From contig NZ_JAFBDQ010000004.1 in assembly GCF_016908315.1 (NCBI RefSeq), positions 124,001 through 188,000 of the forward strand: 64,000 nt of DNA, written 5' to 3'. Positions 62,734 to 64,000 of the stretch are shown in pieces (position 1 is the stretch's first letter; each line of letters starts with the position of its first letter). The translations under genes were made by a program, and so were the position numbers. The notes under the pieces were generated by a model that had not been told where the DNA came from, did no database searches, and worked only from the letters and a program-made list of their open reading frames with translations. This DNA comes from Halanaerobacter jeridensis (GTDB lineage Bacteria > Bacillota > Halanaerobiia > Halobacteroidales > Halobacteroidaceae).

Positions 62734-63876
62734 ATGACAGAAGATTATGGTTTGTATATTCATATTCCGTTTTGTGCTCAAAAATGTCATTATTGTGATT
62801 TTAATTCAATAGCTGCAGATGATGATTTAATTAGTCGCTATTTGGATGCTTTGAAAAAAGAAATTAAATTAGTTGCTGATAAATATTATAGTCCTCAATT
62901 GCAAACAATTTATATTGGTGGGGGTACTCCTAGTATTTTATCTGGGCAAGATTTAAGTACTATTTTAAATCAATGTCGCCAGAAATTTGATCTAAACTCT
63001 AATTTAGAAATCACTATGGAGGCTAATCCTGGTACTTTAAGTGAAGAACAATTAAGATTAACAAAGCAAGCTGGAGTGAATAGATTAAGTTTAGGGGTGC
63101 AGTCATTTAATAATCAGTTTTTGACTAAATTAGGTCGGATTCACAGCAAGGATGATGTAATAACAAGTTATCGTCTTGCCCGTGAATTAGATTTTGATAA
63201 TATTAGTTTTGATTTGATGTTTGCTTTACCGGGTCAAAGTTTAAATCAATGGGAGAATACTCTGCAACAAGCTATTGAACTTGGCCCGGAGCATATTTCG
63301 GCTTATAACTTGAAGATAGAGCCTAACACAGTTTTTGCACAATGGTTAGAAGAAGGTAAGATAGAAAAAATAAGTGAAGAATTAGACCTAAAGATGTATC
63401 GCCGTACTATAGAACTATTGGAAGAAAATAATTATTATCAATATGAAATATCTAATTTTAGTCAGCCGGGGTATAATAGTAGGCATAATAAAATTTATTG
63501 GCAAAATCAAGAGTATTTAGCTCTAGGTCCGGGAGCTCATTTTTATGATGGTCAATTTCGAGGTTATAATATAACTGATATAAAGGATTATTGTCATCAT
63601 TTAGAAGCTGGTCAATTAGCGATTGCAGAACAAAATAAATTAAGTAGAGTTGAAAAGATTGAAGAAACATTAATTTTAGGTTTGAGATTGAATCAAGGTA
63701 TTTCTTTAGCTGAATTCAAGAAAAAATTCAATCAATCTTTAACAGAAATTTATGAGATAGAGATTCAAAAATTAGTAGGGCAAGATTTAATTAATCAGAG
63801 TAAAGGGCGATTATTTTTGACTGATCATGGTCGAGAAATTGCTAACCAAGTTTTATCTTCTTTTATACTCAGCTAA
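62734..63876 (+). CDS. hemW: radical SAM haem chaperone HemW
   Basis: A 380-residue radical SAM protein. The motif CAQKCHYCDF binds the [4Fe-4S] cluster. GGGTPSIL, NRLSLGVQSF and the C-terminal HemW domain (about 300-375) are present. Once called HemN-like, it is now considered a haem-transfer protein rather than coproporphyrinogen oxidase. lepA-hemW-hrcA order is usual; the window ends before hrcA would appear. Confidence 0.93.
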   Translation: MTEDYGLYIHIPFCAQKCHYCDFNSIAADDDLISRYLDALKKEIKLVADKYYSPQLQTIYIGGGTPSILSGQDLSTILNQCRQKFDLNSNLEITMEANPGTLSEEQLRLTKQAGVNRLSLGVQSFNNQFLTKLGRIHSKDDVITSYRLARELDFDNISFDLMFALPGQSLNQWENTLQQAIELGPEHISAYNLKIEPNTVFAQWLEEGKIEKISEELDLKMYRRTIELLEENNYYQYEISNFSQPGYNSRHNKIYWQNQEYLALGPGAHFYDGQFRGYNITDIKDYCHHLEAGQLAIAEQNKLSRVEKIEETLILGLRLNQGISLAEFKKKFNQSLTEIYEIEIQKLVGQDLINQSKGRLFLTDHGREIANQVLSSFILS

Positions 63877-64000
63877 ATTAAAATTATATATTAAGTAGAA
63901 ATTAAACAGACGAAGTTTGATTTGGAACCATTAAATATTAGTTAATATAAAGTGCTTTATTAGAGAAAATGCAAGTAAATACGAGTATATGCTATATAAT
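63877..64000. other. window-end intergenic stretch
   Basis: The last 124 nt after hemW are AT-rich and carry no gene start. No CIRCE repeat (TTAGCACTC type) is seen, so if hrcA follows, its promoter lies outside. Confidence 0.4.

Overview
The window looks like a chromosomal segment of a low-G+C, strictly anaerobic, spore-forming, diderm member of the Halanaerobiales (Halobacteroidaceae-like). The evidence is combined: AT-rich sequence with strong GGAGG ribosome-binding sites; an Rnf complex and [FeFe]-hydrogenases; sporulation genes (two alpha/beta SASPs, gpr, spoIIP, a SpoIVFB-type protease); two small secreted beta-barrel-like proteins that end in Phe, as outer-membrane proteins do; and Trk potassium uptake plus proline synthesis genes, which suit a salt-loving cell. 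The taxon is an inference from gene content. No rRNA or tRNA gene is present. Almost all genes lie on the + strand. The exceptions are a beta-barrel protein (10.5-11.4 kb), an HD-GYP protein (32.9-34.0 kb) and a LysM/CAP plus SASP block (55.2-56.7 kb).

Layout. 0.1-4.5 kb: a SPOR-domain protein, then a module of DRTGG protein, RsbW-like ATPase, putative sensory [FeFe]-hydrogenase, DRTGG protein and PHP-domain protein. 4.9-10.3 kb: rnfCDGEAB behind its own promoter with an overlapping palindrome. 11.7-13.3 kb: polyprenyl diphosphate synthase and a Gx-family membrane protein. 13.3-22.9 kb: the shape and division cluster maf-radC-mreBCD-mrdA-minCDE-rodA, then a SpoIVFB-like protease. 22.9-30.1 kb: a radical-SAM pair, rng, rplU-prp-rpmA, obgE and yhbY. 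30.3-32.8 kb: proB-proA. 32.9-43.4 kb: an apparently inserted accessory block with HD-GYP, PHP, hslO, trkH-trkA, hydCBA and a HAD hydrolase. 43.5-48.9 kb: nadD-yqeK-LCP-rsfS and a T-box-controlled leuS. 49-51.3 kb: a propeller-like lipoprotein and a beta-barrel. 51.4-55.2 kb: menG, comEA, comEC. 55.2-63.9 kb: CAP protein, SASPs, holA, holin-like protein, gpr, spoIIP, lepA, hemW.

How it works together. Rnf oxidises reduced ferredoxin with NAD+ and builds an ion gradient. The HydB subunit at 39.5 kb lacks the N- and C-terminal Fe-S domains of electron-bifurcating enzymes, so NADH could be converted to H2 without ferredoxin. The hydrogenase-like protein next to rnf has the ligands for an H-cluster but Ser in place of the proton-shuttle Cys. 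With its anti-sigma-like ATPase neighbour it reads as an H2 or redox sensor rather than a bulk catalyst.

Most unusual DNA. A foldback, MITE-like repeat occurs three times (31373-31550 inverted, 42471-42683, 51264-51351). It has 12-bp terminal inverted repeats and terminal hairpins, one of which shows a compensatory base-pair change between copies. One copy supplies the last two codons and stop of proB. No transposase is present in the window.
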